DNA of 64,000 nt from Chelydra serpentina (Eukaryota > Chordata > Testudines > Chelydridae): NCBI GenBank assembly GCA_037349315.1, contig JBAIAC010000018.1, positions 10,602,001 through 10,666,000 of the forward strand, in the 5' to 3' direction. Below are positions 38,297-50,823 of this stretch, piece by piece. The notes below the pieces were generated by a model. The model made no database searches. It was not told where the DNA came from and was given only the letters and a program-made list of their open reading frames with translations. The first letter of the stretch is position 1, and each line of letters begins with the position of its first letter. The position numbers and the translations under genes were made by a program.

Positions 38297-38778
38297 CTGC
38301 GAGTGTCTCCCGCCCTACCCGTGCTTCTCCCTCCCACGGGCTACTCCAGATAAGGCGGCGCAAAAAGAGAACCCGGGATGACATGTTCTCTGAATTAATG
38401 ATGTTGTCACAGAGGGAGGCGGCACAGCGGAGAGAAGACGTTGCACGGTACGAGCGAGCAGCCATGGAACGGGAGCAGAGTGCTGAAGCGCGCGAGGACA
38501 GGTGGCGGCAGGAGGATCAGCAGGCGACCCAAACAATGCTGGGACTAATGAGGGAGCAAACCGACACGCTCCGGCGCCTGGTGGATGTTCTCCAGGACAG
38601 GAGACAGGAGGAAAGAGCACCTCTATATGTTCTTTCCAGCCACCCTCCCCCGCCACAAAGTCCAGTGGTTCACTCTCCAAAAGTCACTAGGACAAGGGGA
38701 GGCAGGGTGCGTGGAAATATTTACTCCACCCCTGCAGACTGCTCCAGTAGCAGAAGGCTGTTAGTGCCAAAACCTTAG
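38297..38778 (+). CDS. Myb/SANT-like protein of Harbinger copy A, exon 2 (coiled-coil C-terminus)
   Basis: The acceptor TCATCCTGCAG|CT at 38295-38296 restores frame from exon 1 (G|CT, Ala). The sequence reads ASVSRPTRASP, a basic RRRKKRTRDDMF patch (possible NLS), then a long charged helix rich in Glu/Arg/Gln (REAAQRREDVARYERAAMER through REQTDTLRRLVDVLQDRRQE). This is likely a coiled coil for multimerisation or transposase contact. A proline-rich, basic tail ends at TAG, and an AATAAA lies 79 bp downstream. The intron would be 1251 bp. The splice is inferred from motif, phase and identical structure in copy B, not from transcript data. Confidence 0.8.
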
Positions 38779-39550
38779 AATTTTCCTTCCCCTCCCTCCA
38801 GCCGCACCCCTCAACACCTCCCTTCCCAGGTTCCATGTTAACTTAATGTTCTGTTTAATAAAACTGGTTTTTTGGTTCTCTGATTTTTCCCAGAGTGTTT
38901 TAAACGGGTCCGTTTGTTTCTCTGGTTATTGGTTCACGGGGTTTGTAAGTGCAGAGGACCGAGGCACAACCGAGGGTGCAGACAGGGTAACAGATGCAGT
39001 GACAGGCACAGTAAAAATTGCATGCAGTAAGCACACCTTTCATTCTGTGTGTAGGTTTCAAGGTTCTCTACGTGGGGTTGGTGGTTGGGTGGTTCGCTGT
39101 CTGCTGGGGGAGGGTGGCCGCTGATCTTTAGCGGCTGGCAATAGCCTGCCGGATAGATCAATGAACCGGGGGATCAGTAGCCGATATTCACAACGAAAAA
39201 GTCACAGAGACCACACCACACACACATGCGAGTAGGAGAGGTTAATGGTCCCTTTAAAGAAGAAGTCCAGCACTTAGGACTGCTCTGTGGGCAGGATCAT
39301 GTCATTCCCCTTTGAAGGGTACTTTCCCACACTCCACCCGCTCCCCAACCACGGTATGCGTACACGGTTAAAACCGTAACCGACAAACCAGTACAGGAGA
39401 CGGTCCAAATAAAAAAACAATTCCTTTATTGTGCCTTTAAAGTGTTGATCGAAGGAGGGGGAAGGGGGTTGGAAATGGGAGAGGATGGGGAACGGAACCT
39501 GTGTAAAGACACAGGGGAAGGTTCAGTATCTGTTTACGGAAGTGTAACAG

Positions 39551-40834
39551 TCACTGGTTACCCTGCTCTGTTTGGAAGCGAGCTTTCAATACTTCCCGGA
39601 TGCGCAGCGCGTCCCGCTGTGATCTTCTAATCGCCCTGGTGTCTGGCTGAGCGTAATCTGCTGCCAGGCGATTTGCCTCAACCTCCCAGCCCACCATAAA
39701 CGTCTCCCCCTTGATCTCACAGAGATTGTGGAGAACACAGCACGCTGCAATCACAATGGGGATATTTGTTTGGCTGAGATTGGAGCGAGTAAGTAAGCTT
39801 CTCCAACGACCTTTCAGACGGCCAAAGGCACACTCCACCACCATTCTACACTTGCTCAGGCGGTAATTGAAGAGCTCCTTTTCAGTGTCCAGGGCTCCCG
39901 TGTATGGCTTCATGAGCCATGGCATTAGCGGGTAGGCAGGGTCCCCTAGGATCACTGTTGGCATCTCCACATCCCCAACAGTGATTTTGCAGTCCGGAAA
40001 ATAAACCCCCTGTTGCAGACGTCTAAACAGACCAGAGTTTTTGAAAACTCGAGCATCATGAACCTTGCCTGGCCACCCAACATTGATGTTCGTAAAACGT
40101 CCTTTGTGGTCCACTAATGCTTTCAGTACCATAGAAAAATAGCCCTTTCGGTTAATGTACTGGCTGCCCTGGTGCTCCGGTCCCAGGATAGGGATGTGTG
40201 TCCCATCTATGGCCCCACCGCAGTTTGGGAATCCCATCGCAGCGAAGCCATCTATGATCGCCTGCACGTCTCCAAGGGTCACTACTTTGGGGAGCAGCAG
40301 GTCAACAATAGCATGGGCTACCTGCATCACAGCAACCCCCACGGTAGACTTGCCCACTCCAAATTGGTTCGCTACTGACCGGTAGCTGTCAGGGGTTGCA
40401 AGCTTCCACAGGGCTATGGCCACTCGCTTCTGGATAGTCAGGGCTGCTCGCATCCGGGTGTCCTGGCGCTTCAGGGCAGGGGACAGCAACTCACAAAGTT
40501 CCAGAAAAGTGCCCTTACGCATCCGAAAGTTTCGCAGCCACTGGGACTCATCCCAGACCTGCACCACTATGCGGTCCCACCAGTCAGTGCTTGTTTCCCT
40601 TGCCCAGAATCGCCGTTCCACAGGATCAACGTGACCCATTGCCACCATGATGTCTAGGGGCCGGGGTCCAGCGCTTTGCGAGAGGTCCATGCCCCTCTCA
40701 GAGTTCAAGTACTCCCGGGGCTTCCGTTGCCTCCTCTCCCGATTTCTCTGCATCTGAGTCTGGAAAAGGTGCGCTATAAGGCGCGAGGAGTTGGCAACGG
40801 ACAGAACATCAGCGATAATCACGGAGGGCTCCAT
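39551..40834 (-). CDS. PIF/Harbinger DDE transposase (HARBI1-like), copy A
   Basis: A 427-codon, uninterrupted transposase. An HTH-like region at ~133-170 (LTIQKRVAIALWKLATPDSY, RSVANQFGVGKSTVGVAV) precedes the DDE nuclease domain. Catalytic-motif candidates are D210 in GGAIDGTHIPI, D298 in VILGDPAYPLMPWLM and E334 in MVVECAFGRLKGRWRSL. HDARVFKNSG and AACCVLHNLC are other family signatures. It should cut and reinsert the element at TWA sites together with the Myb-like partner. The ATG start MEPS is shared with copy B. The likely poly(A) signal is TTTATT (+ strand) at 39425-39430. It is ~91% identical to the copy-B protein by hand count, with the N-terminal 60 residues much more divergent. Nothing is missing, so it may be active. 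Confidence 0.95.
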   Translation of the reverse strand: MEPSVIIADVLSVANSSRLIAHLFQTQMQRNRERRQRKPREYLNSERGMDLSQSAGPRPLDIMVAMGHVDPVERRFWARETSTDWWDRIVVQVWDESQWLRNFRMRKGTFLELCELLSPALKRQDTRMRAALTIQKRVAIALWKLATPDSYRSVANQFGVGKSTVGVAVMQVAHAIVDLLLPKVVTLGDVQAIIDGFAAMGFPNCGGAIDGTHIPILGPEHQGSQYINRKGYFSMVLKALVDHKGRFTNINVGWPGKVHDARVFKNSGLFRRLQQGVYFPDCKITVGDVEMPTVILGDPAYPLMPWLMKPYTGALDTEKELFNYRLSKCRMVVECAFGRLKGRWRSLLTRSNLSQTNIPIVIAACCVLHNLCEIKGETFMVGWEVEANRLAADYAQPDTRAIRRSQRDALRIREVLKARFQTEQGNQ

Positions 40835-42114
40835 GCTCTCTGTCCTGTGGCGTACGAGCTAACAGCCACAGGAAAAGGGCGCGAATTCATTACCCGCCGG
40901 CGCTTTCACGTAGGGAAGGCGGAAGTGTGGGTCGAGTAACGAAATTTACGTATAATGACCCTTGACACAATTTCGGTCCCACAAGGCACTGGGGGCTTCA
41001 CCCAGAATTCCAGTGGGCAGCGGGGACTGCGGGAACTGTGGGATAGCTACCCACAGTGCACCGCTTGCAATGTTGACGCTTGCCCCCTTACTGTGGACTC
41101 GTAAATTCTAATTAAGATCCCTGATGTGGATTCGAACAATCGACCAGGCAATATCGGGTTGCCAAGTTCGGTTTCACAAAAATCGAACTAGTCTCGTAGT
41201 GTAGACATACCCTAAGTCACAGTTCCTCCTTGTTCCCCCACCCCATTGCTGTGCTAGAATATTCCAAACCCACTGTCCCCCAGCCCTCCACGCTAGCTCA
41301 GCTGTGTTGGACAGTGTGCTTGGGATAGAGCCAAGACTCTCCTTATTTGTCATTCCTCCCCACCTACTCCTTGCCCATCCATTCTAGGTGAAGGGACAGT
41401 AAGCGAGGCCGCAGGTCCATGTAGCCCATGTTGGAGAATAAGTGGGTTCTTATCTCCTCCCCATACCCTTACTCTCCTTCATGGGCCTGTAGTAACTAGT
41501 TGCCAACATGATCTGCTCTCTAGGATTTCTTTTAAGATAACAAGAATTAAAAATAAAAAACCCCAGCAACTGTGCACAAGTTCCTGGCAGCTGTGAACGT
41601 GATGCTACTGTCTGCACCCTCTGATTCCATTCACAGCAATTTCTCACTCAGCTCTGGAGAAAGGTACCATATCTGCAAGCAAGCCAATTTTAGGGGAAGT
41701 GAGCTAGCAGAATATAATTCTTCCCCATTTGCCTATGTTTTGGGGGGACGCTCTTCCTGTCAGACAATACGGTCATCAAACAATGCAGCATTTGTTTCCA
41801 CCACGCTAGTCCACTTTTATCTCCTTTTCCCTTCAGTTTTCTGCTTTCCCTGCTCCTTGCTATGGCATTAGTGTAGAAGACAAGCCCCCAAAGTCATTCA
41901 AGCAAACTGCCTGTGTAACCAAGCAAGCTGGATTGCCCCTATATATTCTCAAAACTTCCTCATGGACTGGTGCAAATTTTGATGCTGTTCCATCTTTAAT
42001 ATTGCAGGAAAAATCCTAAAAGTCTAACCATCTCTGGTGTTTCCCCCCACACACTCCAACTACTGTGCTCTCATACTGATTTCAAGTGACACACCACAGC
42101 AACTCCATACCGGG

Positions 42115-42915
42115 TGTGACAAATTGCTGGCACTACTATGATGGGTCCTGCGCTTTCTCTTCTTGGGGGGGGGGGGGGTTTCAGGGCACCGTTTCTTGCC
42201 CCTGAACTGGGGTATCAGCTGTCCCACTAGTATCCCAGGGAAGGGGAGTAGAGGCCTGCCCTCTACTCCGGGTCCCAGCCCAGGGGCCCTAGGTTAGCAG
42301 GTAAACCACTTGTACTAGTGGTACTGTCCCCTGGGCTCCTTCCCTCTCCTGCTTGTGGGGCTTCCTGCCTTCCCTCTGCACAAGCCAGGTGTCCCTTTAC
42401 CTAAGGTCTTGGTCTTCTTAGCCCGCCACAGCACTTCTCAAAACTCTCCTCCGCTTTCCTCCAAACTGCTCTCTGCTCCACCACCAATCCACTCTGCTTC
42501 ACTCCTCCAAACTGCTCTCTGCTCCACCACCAAACCACTCTGCTTCAACTCCTCCAAACTGCTCACAGCTCCACCACCAATCCACTCTGCTTCAACTCCT
42601 CCAAACTGCTCTCTGCTCCACCACCAAACCACTCTGCTTCAACTCCTCCAAACTGCTCTCTGCTCCACCACCAAACCACTCTGCTTCAACTCCTCCAAAC
42701 CACTCTGCTTCAACTCCTTCCTCCTCCTCCTCTGTCTGCCTGAAGCAGGGGGTTTTATTAGGTTCCTGAGAGGGCCTTAATTGACTGCAGGTGCTCCAAT
42801 TAACCTGTAGCCACCCTCCCTAGTCTCCAGGGAACCACGCCTTAATTAGCCTAGGGCTTATATATTTCCCCTCTTACACTCTACTACTGCTGCTCCCTGG
42901 CCCTCCTGTATCACA
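42115..42915 (-). mobile_element. Solo LTR (801 bp) with internal minisatellite
   Basis: On the minus strand it starts TGTGATACAGG and ends TTTGTCACA, i.e. TG...CA with TGTGA/TCACA inverted ends. CGGG flanks both sides (42111-42114, 42916-42919) as a 4-bp target duplication. It shares CCTGGGCTGG(G/A)ACCCGGAGTAGAGGG with the repeat at 10714. No internal coding region or second LTR is present, so it is a solo LTR of a Gypsy- or ERV-type retroelement. Confidence 0.75.
42460..42718. repeat. 47-bp minisatellite, about 5.5 units
   Basis: The unit starts TCCAAACTGCTCTCTGCTCC and continues ACCACCAAACCACTCTGCTT CAACTCC. The first unit is 45 bp, and the last is a partial copy lacking the middle. It lies within the solo LTR; the open frame over it is a by-product of the repeat. 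Confidence 0.92.
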
Positions 42916-45900
42916 CGGGGTATTCAGTAGTAGTAGCACAGCAACTGGCTCTTTCCTGGATTCAATCCTAATAAGAAATAAATAGCGAGTTACAAGGTAG
43001 GACGGGCTACTTTATGGTAACTGAATCCCAAACTGGCACATACCAGTAACTCACCGATTACATGGACGAGAGGTTATCTCTCTCTCTCTCTGTTATTTGT
43101 GTGAATGTATCTGTTGAAGTACAGTAGTACAGCACTGTAAAATTAGTGGTTTTATTGTCCTTGAAGACATTTTCATCATAGATAATTATAGATGAGTAAA
43201 TGTACTGGAGTTTGAGGTTTTTCAAACTTCTCAAATTATTCCCTGGGTTCACAAAATTAGTTCAACATCCTCAACCCATATTTCACCTGTAATGTAAACT
43301 ATTAGGGCTAAATTTGGACTTTCGCAAGGGACTGTGAATAAATTGCAGTGACAAGAATAGCCTCAGCAGGCATTGTGTTTCAGAGACAGCCTTCTGAGGC
43401 ACAATTCCCCCCCTTGCTTTCTCCTTGCCCCAAGGAGTAGTAATTTATGTCTGTCTTATTCTGATAGCAAATAATGGCAACTCCTTTATCGGCTGATACC
43501 ATGGGGGGTTGGAGCCAAGTCTCCACTAATTCCCCATCCCTCCTCAATCACCTGCTCCAGGGGAGAGCTGTGCACCTTCTTAACTCTATGCCCCAGACTC
43601 CAATGTTCAGGTAGTTCACACACAGGTCTGATTGTTCTTACTCCCTCACACTTTCCCATGTATATGTGCAGTCACATTCTAGTCTTTATTTTTCATGGTT
43701 AATTAAACACAAAACCGCCTATGCTTTTTTTGGCTAAAGGGAAGCCTGTGCTACCCAGTGTATCCGAGATAGCATCTTTATAGTTATTCTTTCCCCCTTT
43801 TCTGCTCCTTTTTTTGCTGCCTCTTCTGGCTTTGAGTTGAACTTTCAAGAGCACAAATTTGCCCATCCCTAAAGATAATCTTAACAAACTGACAAATTGC
43901 ATGTGATGCATAGACAGAGCTGTATGCAGGTGTTGCACTATGGCTTCAGCTCTGGAGACCAGAGTTAAAATCTTGATTAGGTCACAAGTGAAAATGAGTT
44001 TGGTGATCTCAGTTTAATCCCTAGTGAACATTTGTCCATATCACAAGACACCAGAGTATCTGATAAACTACAGTCATTTCCTGTTCTATGTATAGGGAAA
44101 AATCACATTCCGGCTGTATTGGTGAATACACTGTAGTTGTTTAATTATCATTAGCATTAAATGGGACTGACATGAATGTATCTACTTCTGTGGGTGAACA
44201 GTGTCCTGATAATAAGATTTATGATCATAAATTAGAAAAAAAAATGCTCCAAATTGGGGAAGGGAGTTACATGAAACCTCGAGAACTTTTCAAAAAATGT
44301 TTTGGATTTCATGAAACTTAGTTACACAAAACCTTCCCCTTAATTTAAAGCATTGTTTAGCCCAGGGAAACTTAAGTTTTAAAACCATGTATTTCTTACT
44401 AAATGAAAACCTGTGTTAAGCAGAAAATAAATATTCATGTTTGAGAGCAATTCTCAGCTTGTTTCTAGGACTACCAGGGGAATAAAAATTTTAAATTATG
44501 CAGCAGTCCAGACCTCATGCTTTGCCAGAGCCAAATAAAACTCGGACATAAAAGTTTTGAGCTCTCTTCTGAAGCTAGAGTATATAAGTATTCAGTGGAT
44601 TCTGAATTTGACAAACCAGGTTTTCCCTGTTCTTGCTAAAATGCTTTGGCCAACACTACTTGTGAGTTGTGGTAGGAGCAGTGTGTAGCCAATGCCATTC
44701 AGGTGGGCTATTGGAGGCACTGTGTCTCATTGAGGCCTCAGGAACAAGTAGGGGTGGTATTAATTACACTACCAAGAATTGGTGCATTGTGCATCCACCA
44801 TGTATAGGGACAGCCATTGTGACCAGTCCCTGCTTTGTTTTGGAAGAATGGCCTCCTAGTGCTTTCTCCCTTTGCACACCCACTCATTTTCTGGCCCTAG
44901 GTGTCATATTTCAACTGGCATGTGAGGGTTTCGATTACACGCCCATCCAGAGGTGTAAGAGAGTACAAGGACCCTCCCTACGAAACTCTGGACCTTTAGG
45001 CTGGATGGATAAGGGTAAGCAGAGACCACTTACTCTTTCCCTGGAGTAAGTGGATGAGGAGCGGATAGGAGGGGCAGGGAATGGATGGAGCCTAGTTTTC
45101 ACCCCTACACTGAGAGGCCAGTGCATCTGAGCTGGCATGCAGGGCGGAAGGTAATTTTATGGTGGTACTGTAGGCCGTCCCTAAAATACTACCGCCGGGG
45201 AGCAGGGAAGGAACTGTGGCTCCCAGTGGAATGCAGCTACTGGCCAGCACTTTGTATCCCATGTGTCCTTGAGACAAATTCTAGCCATCTGACTATAAAT
45301 AAATAACTAGCCTCTTTTAACTATTTAACAAGATATTTAACATATTTAACAAGAATCGCCTGAGTTTATACGGACTATATATGATACCTCCATGGGAAAA
45401 AAAAATGCTTTCTCAAAAGCTTCAGTGCTGCATCGGTGTATTAGTAGCTAAATAGATCCAGTGGGCTCAAGATCAAATCCAACCAAAGGCACTTTGTGGC
45501 ATTCCTTGCCTGGTGAACCCCAGCACTATATGGCAATGCCTCCCTTTCAAACTTTGGGTGTAAATTTTGTGGATCCATGGTCCCCTCCAAACTCAGGGCC
45601 TGGATCTGTGAATCCCTGGATCCAGGCTTAATTTATGCCCATTGATTATTCCACTTTAAAATTGATATGTTTGATGAGACAGGTTAAAAATGTTCCAAGA
45701 TTGGGGAGCAGTCAGAATGACCCAACCTTTACTGGCTTTAGCTCACCCAGAGTGGCTCATATTGGTTCATGAACTACCACCAGCAGCATTATAATGGAGG
45801 GCACCAAAGTAACATTAGGTAATTTTTGAAAGCAGCCATACAGAACTAAATCAGGTGTGACAAAAAGCCTCTATCTCTTGATTTTATGTCATCTTTTGAA

Positions 45901-46423
45901 GGCCTCACCAAAGACTTCTTGAAAGATGAAGGTTTGTTACTATGTGCTTCATTCCATATCCAGCCCTTTCAACAGTCTGTTTGTTTTTTATCTCCGCTTT
46001 CTTCTCACCCATTTCTGCTGGTTTTACTTTTTAATTTGGTCTCTAATTGGCTATTTATCATCTGTTCCAGAATAAGATCTTTCTGGCTTTTTGATCAGCA
46101 CATTAACTGCTATGGCTGAACAGTGGATTGCCAAAAAAAAATTTCATATGTGATCTATTAATGCTGGAAGTATGCATTTTTTTTTCATTTAAGAATACTA
46201 TCCAGATGGAAACAGCTAGCAGAGTCTATGGCAAAACAAAGCACCAGGAATTAACCCTCAGGTAGGTACTCACACATTATGGTAAGGAGTTTATTAATGT
46301 AGACAGAAAACTGGGAAGAAGTTAATGTTTCAACATATTTCATATTGCTTCTGCATCCCATCCCCTATCACTCAATATTCTGATCCCTCTAGAATTAAGG
46401 GTGAAAGTTTTGGGAAAATCATA

Positions 46424-46500
46424 AAATCGTACGACTGGAAGGGACCTCAAAAGGTCATCTAGTTCAGTCCCCTGCACTCATGGCAGGACTAAGTATTATC
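46424..46500 (-). repeat. CR1 3'-end fragment
   Basis: CGACTGGAAGGGACCTCAAA-AGGTCATCTAG, then CCCCTGCACTCATGGCAGGAC, as in the copy at 21130. Confidence 0.8.
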
Positions 46501-47161
46501 TAAATCTTTACTCCCAGTGTAGAGAGGGTCAAAACTCAGGGGGGAAATGTTGCCAAAAGTATCCCCCCCCCTCTCTTTTTTCAAAGTCAAAATTGGAAAT
46601 TTCTATGAAAATTTTGAAATTTGGAACATTTTTGACCAGCTGTTACTCCTGTGTCAGTGTCTACTTGAGGTGAATATGCAACAGAGTGAAATCACTGCCA
46701 CTTTATCTTTTAGATGGATTTCTGGAAGCTTGGTGTCACAGTCCTCAACTATCTCATGTGTAATTTGTGACTGCATCTTCAGTCTGGGGCATCCCCCTTG
46801 CAAATGATTAATGAGAGAGTGGTACTGGTGCCAGCCCTAAATAGATCTGGTCATTTCTTGCAATGTTTAATTTACCTTATCCAAACAGAATATCTCAGAG
46901 TGGTAGAAATGGGCCCAAGTCACAAAGGTTGGATCCAGATCTGAACTTTCCTGAAGTAAGAGGGTATTTTGATCTGAGATTTTGGTTTGATCCCGTCTCT
47001 AGATAATAGTCAACAGCAGTCATGACCAGGAGAAATTACAAATGCACCAAGAGCATGGACACAAGAAGCCTTTCCCTGTGGGTTCAAACTGCTGCTCAAG
47101 AAATGCACCTATTTTGTACTAAGTCGTCCACAAAAATATAGAGAAAGCAATTAATTAATAG

Positions 47162-47231
47162 GGTGAAATCCTGGCTCCACTGAAGTCATTGGCAAACCTC
47201 CCATTTATTTAAATGAAGCCAGGATTTCACC
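47162..47231. repeat. Short foldback repeat
   Basis: GGTGAAATCCTGGCTCCA...GAAGCCAGGATTTCACC, a 70-bp near-palindrome. Related forms are at 3152-3208 (TGAAATTCT...AGAATTTCA), 5852-5929 and 51310-51390. Confidence 0.7.
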
Positions 47232-50200
47232 TATATCGAATGCTGCACGGTTATAAAAATATGCGCAAGGCTCCACATATTCTGCAATTCCATGTCTGTG
47301 GACTTGACCATGGAAGCCATCCCTTCCCTACAAATTGCTGCAGAATTATGCTACAGTATCTATAATTTCTTTTTTTTTTAAATACATGTTTCTAGCCCTC
47401 GTGTTTACATTTCATACATGTTTCTTGAAAATGTGAACTGCGTGTCAAAATGAGACAGCCCGAAACAATAGCACTGAGAGGCATGACCAGTGCTATTCAT
47501 CTCAATTGACTGTTAACTCTGAAACATAAAGATGTCAATATATGGAAGCATTGTTATTTGCTTCCTTGCTGAACATTTTAGCAGGAACAGCGACTAACAT
47601 GCTTACATCACAATCCCAAACTGCTTTCCCAGGTGTCAAAGGCCACAACTGTCATCACCCAAGGTTTCAAAAACCTTCACCTTCTCTGTTACACTCTACT
47701 TGACAGTGCAAAATCTATTATGTGAAATCTGTACTATTCTCCTGGCTAGAGAGCTGGCAGGGACTGAATCTCAGATATCAATCTCCAAAGCACAGATGTG
47801 TATCAAAAACTGAAAACACTGGACAGCAAGAATCAGTCTGATTTTAATATCTAAATAAAATAGGTGGCATTTGCACAGATTGTATTAATCATTTTCATGT
47901 TTATGATTATTAAAATGCCTATTTTTATATTTAAAGCAAGATATCACAGAATGTACAGTTTGTTGCACAATGGCACTGCAGAATTCAGGATCTAGACATA
48001 GATGGGGACTTGAATATATGTTAAAACAGATCCCACTTCTGCAATCCTTTTAATCATCTCTAATACTAGTTAGATCCTACAAGAATCAGGAACCATGGTA
48101 ATAGTGCACCCACTCCTTGACAACTTCTATTCTGCAAGTATCAGATTCTCTAGCACACCATATGAGTCAGTAAACATTTAGTGCAAATTTTTTCAAACTT
48201 GGGTGCCTAAATGTAGGCACCTGCAGCAAATCCATATTTAAACTCCTATTAATAACAATAAATAACAATGATTATTATTTGTAGTATAGAAGTGCCTAGG
48301 CTAGAGGCTGCACATGCACAAAGTAAGAGACAATTTCTGCCCCAAACAGTTTAAAATGGAATACACAAGGAAGGAGAAAGGAAGCATTATTAAATTGCTT
48401 ACATTGTGTTAGATAAGTCTGTTCAAAAACAGCTGTCAACCATGGCTCTGGGAGCACTATGCATGGCAAGCAAACCTTACATACTTGTTGCAGTCATGGC
48501 TGTAGCATACCATAGAGTGGGGGGTATCATTTCTTGCATTTCACAATCCTGCTAGACAAAACTGTGCTATTGTCTATATAGTATGTTCTAATAATGTGTT
48601 AGCTGTCCCCACACCATGTTGCAATTGTTAAAACTTGAATAGCTAGAAATCCTAATGTTGACAAGACTTTATACAAGTAATTTGAATTGCTCTTAAAAAT
48701 AAAATATTTTTCCATACATGCAAAAAGGAAATATGTGTTTTTCAATAAACACACAATCCAAAGCATTGACTGCAATGGGACTATTTGCATGCTTAAAGTT
48801 ACACATGTACTTATGTACTGGATCATAGCATAAATCTGGTCATAATCTTTTATTAGAGTTACATTGTGCTCTGCCTTTTGGAGAGATACATTATTTCCCT
48901 GTAATTACACTGTAAGGTGGCAAAGAAAGGGGACAGATGGGGACTGAAATGACATTACCCCTTCAGCGAGGAGCAGTGAAGCAATGATAGATGCCTTTTC
49001 TCAACTATGAGAATGATATTTCTCCATCTCAACCAGTTCTATTTCTTATATGTACCCATCAAATAGCCCAGGTGAACACAAAAACCACAGGATAATTTGC
49101 ACTCAAACAAATGGAGTATTACAAAATGAATACAGTAAAACCTTTGCGTGAATCTAGCATAGTAAATGTCACACAGCGGGTACAGTATGTGCTCTTGCAA
49201 GCCTAAACTACCATATATAGCAACACACATCATACCTCCAAACCTGTGTGTGGAGGGGGTTCTCTGGTCTTGGCTGTCTCCCCCCCGCCCCCACCCCGCA
49301 TATGGGAGGGTCAAGTAAATCAATGGAAGGTAAGTGCCAAACTTTCTTAGGCATTTTTGAAAATCCCACGAAGCACCTATCTTCATGTTTAGTGGCCTAA
49401 AAACCTTGGAAAATCTGGTCAGAAATCCCCACCTGAAAAATGCAGAGAAAATATCCCCTACATGGGCCACTCAGTTCTGACACAGGCAAAATTCCCATTG
49501 AGAACCAGAAGATTTTCCTGATTAGAGATTCCAGGCTTCAGGCCATAGCGTTTATGTTCCATACACAGCAGAGTTAAAACAATAGATCGTTTATTAAATA
49601 AGGTGTATGCCCTTACAAACAAGCTTAAAGATTTAATGGACTCACAGTGTGAACTGCTTCTTGCCTGATAGATGTTCTCCTTCTTGGTCGGAGAAGGAGC
49701 AGTGTGGGGAAGCTGATTCTGCTGCTAACCATGCTGTACCTATTCTATAGATACATACAGAACTTCAGTCTCAAAGATGTAATTTAAAAAGTCCTCACAT
49801 GAATAAAGTAAAAAGAGTCTTATTAGCAGTGCAGGCCCATGGCTTCATGGGCCAATTTCTTATTAGCGCTCCCATGTATCTTACTTTTGTTACAGGGGAG
49901 GCCGAGGGTACAAGGCATGTACAGCGCTTTTCTGATACAACTGAAGATGAATTGAGTTATTTCATGGGAACCCTGGGGATACATTAATATTTCACCCTCA
50001 GTCGTGACAGCACAAATTCAGACTGTAACCTACTTTGTGCTAAATCTGCATCCTATGAATATGCACATAAAGTCCAAAGGAAGCAGGAATATTTCCCCCC
50101 TTGTGATGCCTCCATGAAAGAGAAGAGTTCCTACAAAATCAGACTTCCTAATGCAGGAAGCTACTGCTGAGAATAGTGTCACAAATCCTTTTTCTCCACA

Positions 50201-50680
50201 TGGCATTTCTGATACCATGTTCCATTACTAATTATTATTACTACAAAACACTTATATTGTACTATACGTTTACATGGTCCATTACAAACACTGATCTTGA
50301 TCCTGCAAACCCTTACCCACATGAGCTGTCCTTACTCACGTCAGAGTAGCATTGAGGATGCCCAGGCTGACTAGTTTGAAAATACCGGATAAAGTCCCCA
50401 GAAGATGACATATTAGATATTAAACTGTGATACTATATTTGATATTGGTCTTCATACACCGAGGAACTGAAGACCATTAAATCAATAAAATCTGAAATCC
50501 TGAGGATGGCAAAATATTGATTTGTAAAAGAAGCTGCAAACAGCTATTTGTCATAGTTCACAGACAACTGACCCAATAGAATTTAATAGCTCTATGTTAT
50601 GTTAATTACTTTGCCAGATGGAACACATGAATCTTGCATACTAATCTGTATGAAATTTGATTGTATGACCAGAAAAGCAA

Positions 50681-50823
50681 GGACCTGATTCCCTGCTGCC
50701 CTTCATCTTGTGTAGTCATTTGCGATTGTGCAAAGGGGATGCAAAACACTACCAGATCAGGATGGTAGCATGTGAATAGACCTAAATGACAACACAAGTT
50801 GCAAGGTAGTGGAGAGTCAGGTC
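50681..50823. repeat. Foldback repeat
   Basis: Arms GGACCTGATTCCCTGC and GAGTCAGGTCC enclose a GTGTAGTCATTT / AAATGACAACAC inner pair. Non-coding. Confidence 0.5.

Larger units (their letters stand above)
36079..41212 (+). mobile_element. Full-length PIF/Harbinger DNA transposon, copy A
   Basis: A 5134-bp element. Left end GGCCAGGTCTACACTA and right end (reverse complement) GGGTATGTCTACACTA form imperfect TIRs. A perfect TAA duplication (36076-36078, 41213-41215) matches the TWA target preference of PIF/Harbinger. It contains a two-exon Myb/SANT-like gene on +, a convergent 427-codon transposase on -, and a third minus-strand frame within the Myb-gene intron. Both main genes are intact and have AATAAA signals tail to tail (38857-38862 on +; TTTATT at 39425-39430 for -). 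CpG content is far above the flanks, suggesting little decay since insertion. It probably lies in DKK2 intron 1. Confidence 0.95.

Noticed and set aside
38315..38680. Minus-strand frame of 121 codons
   Set aside because: Shadow of Myb-like exon 2 on the opposite strand; no equivalent intact frame is seen in copy B.
42430..42720. CRISPR-like array
   Set aside because: Head-to-tail units without unique spacers, in vertebrate DNA: a minisatellite.
42355..42780. 141-codon frame rich in Ser/Pro/Leu repeats
   Set aside because: Generated by the 47-bp minisatellite in a solo LTR; the unit is not a multiple of three and the frame is not maintained as a protein repeat.
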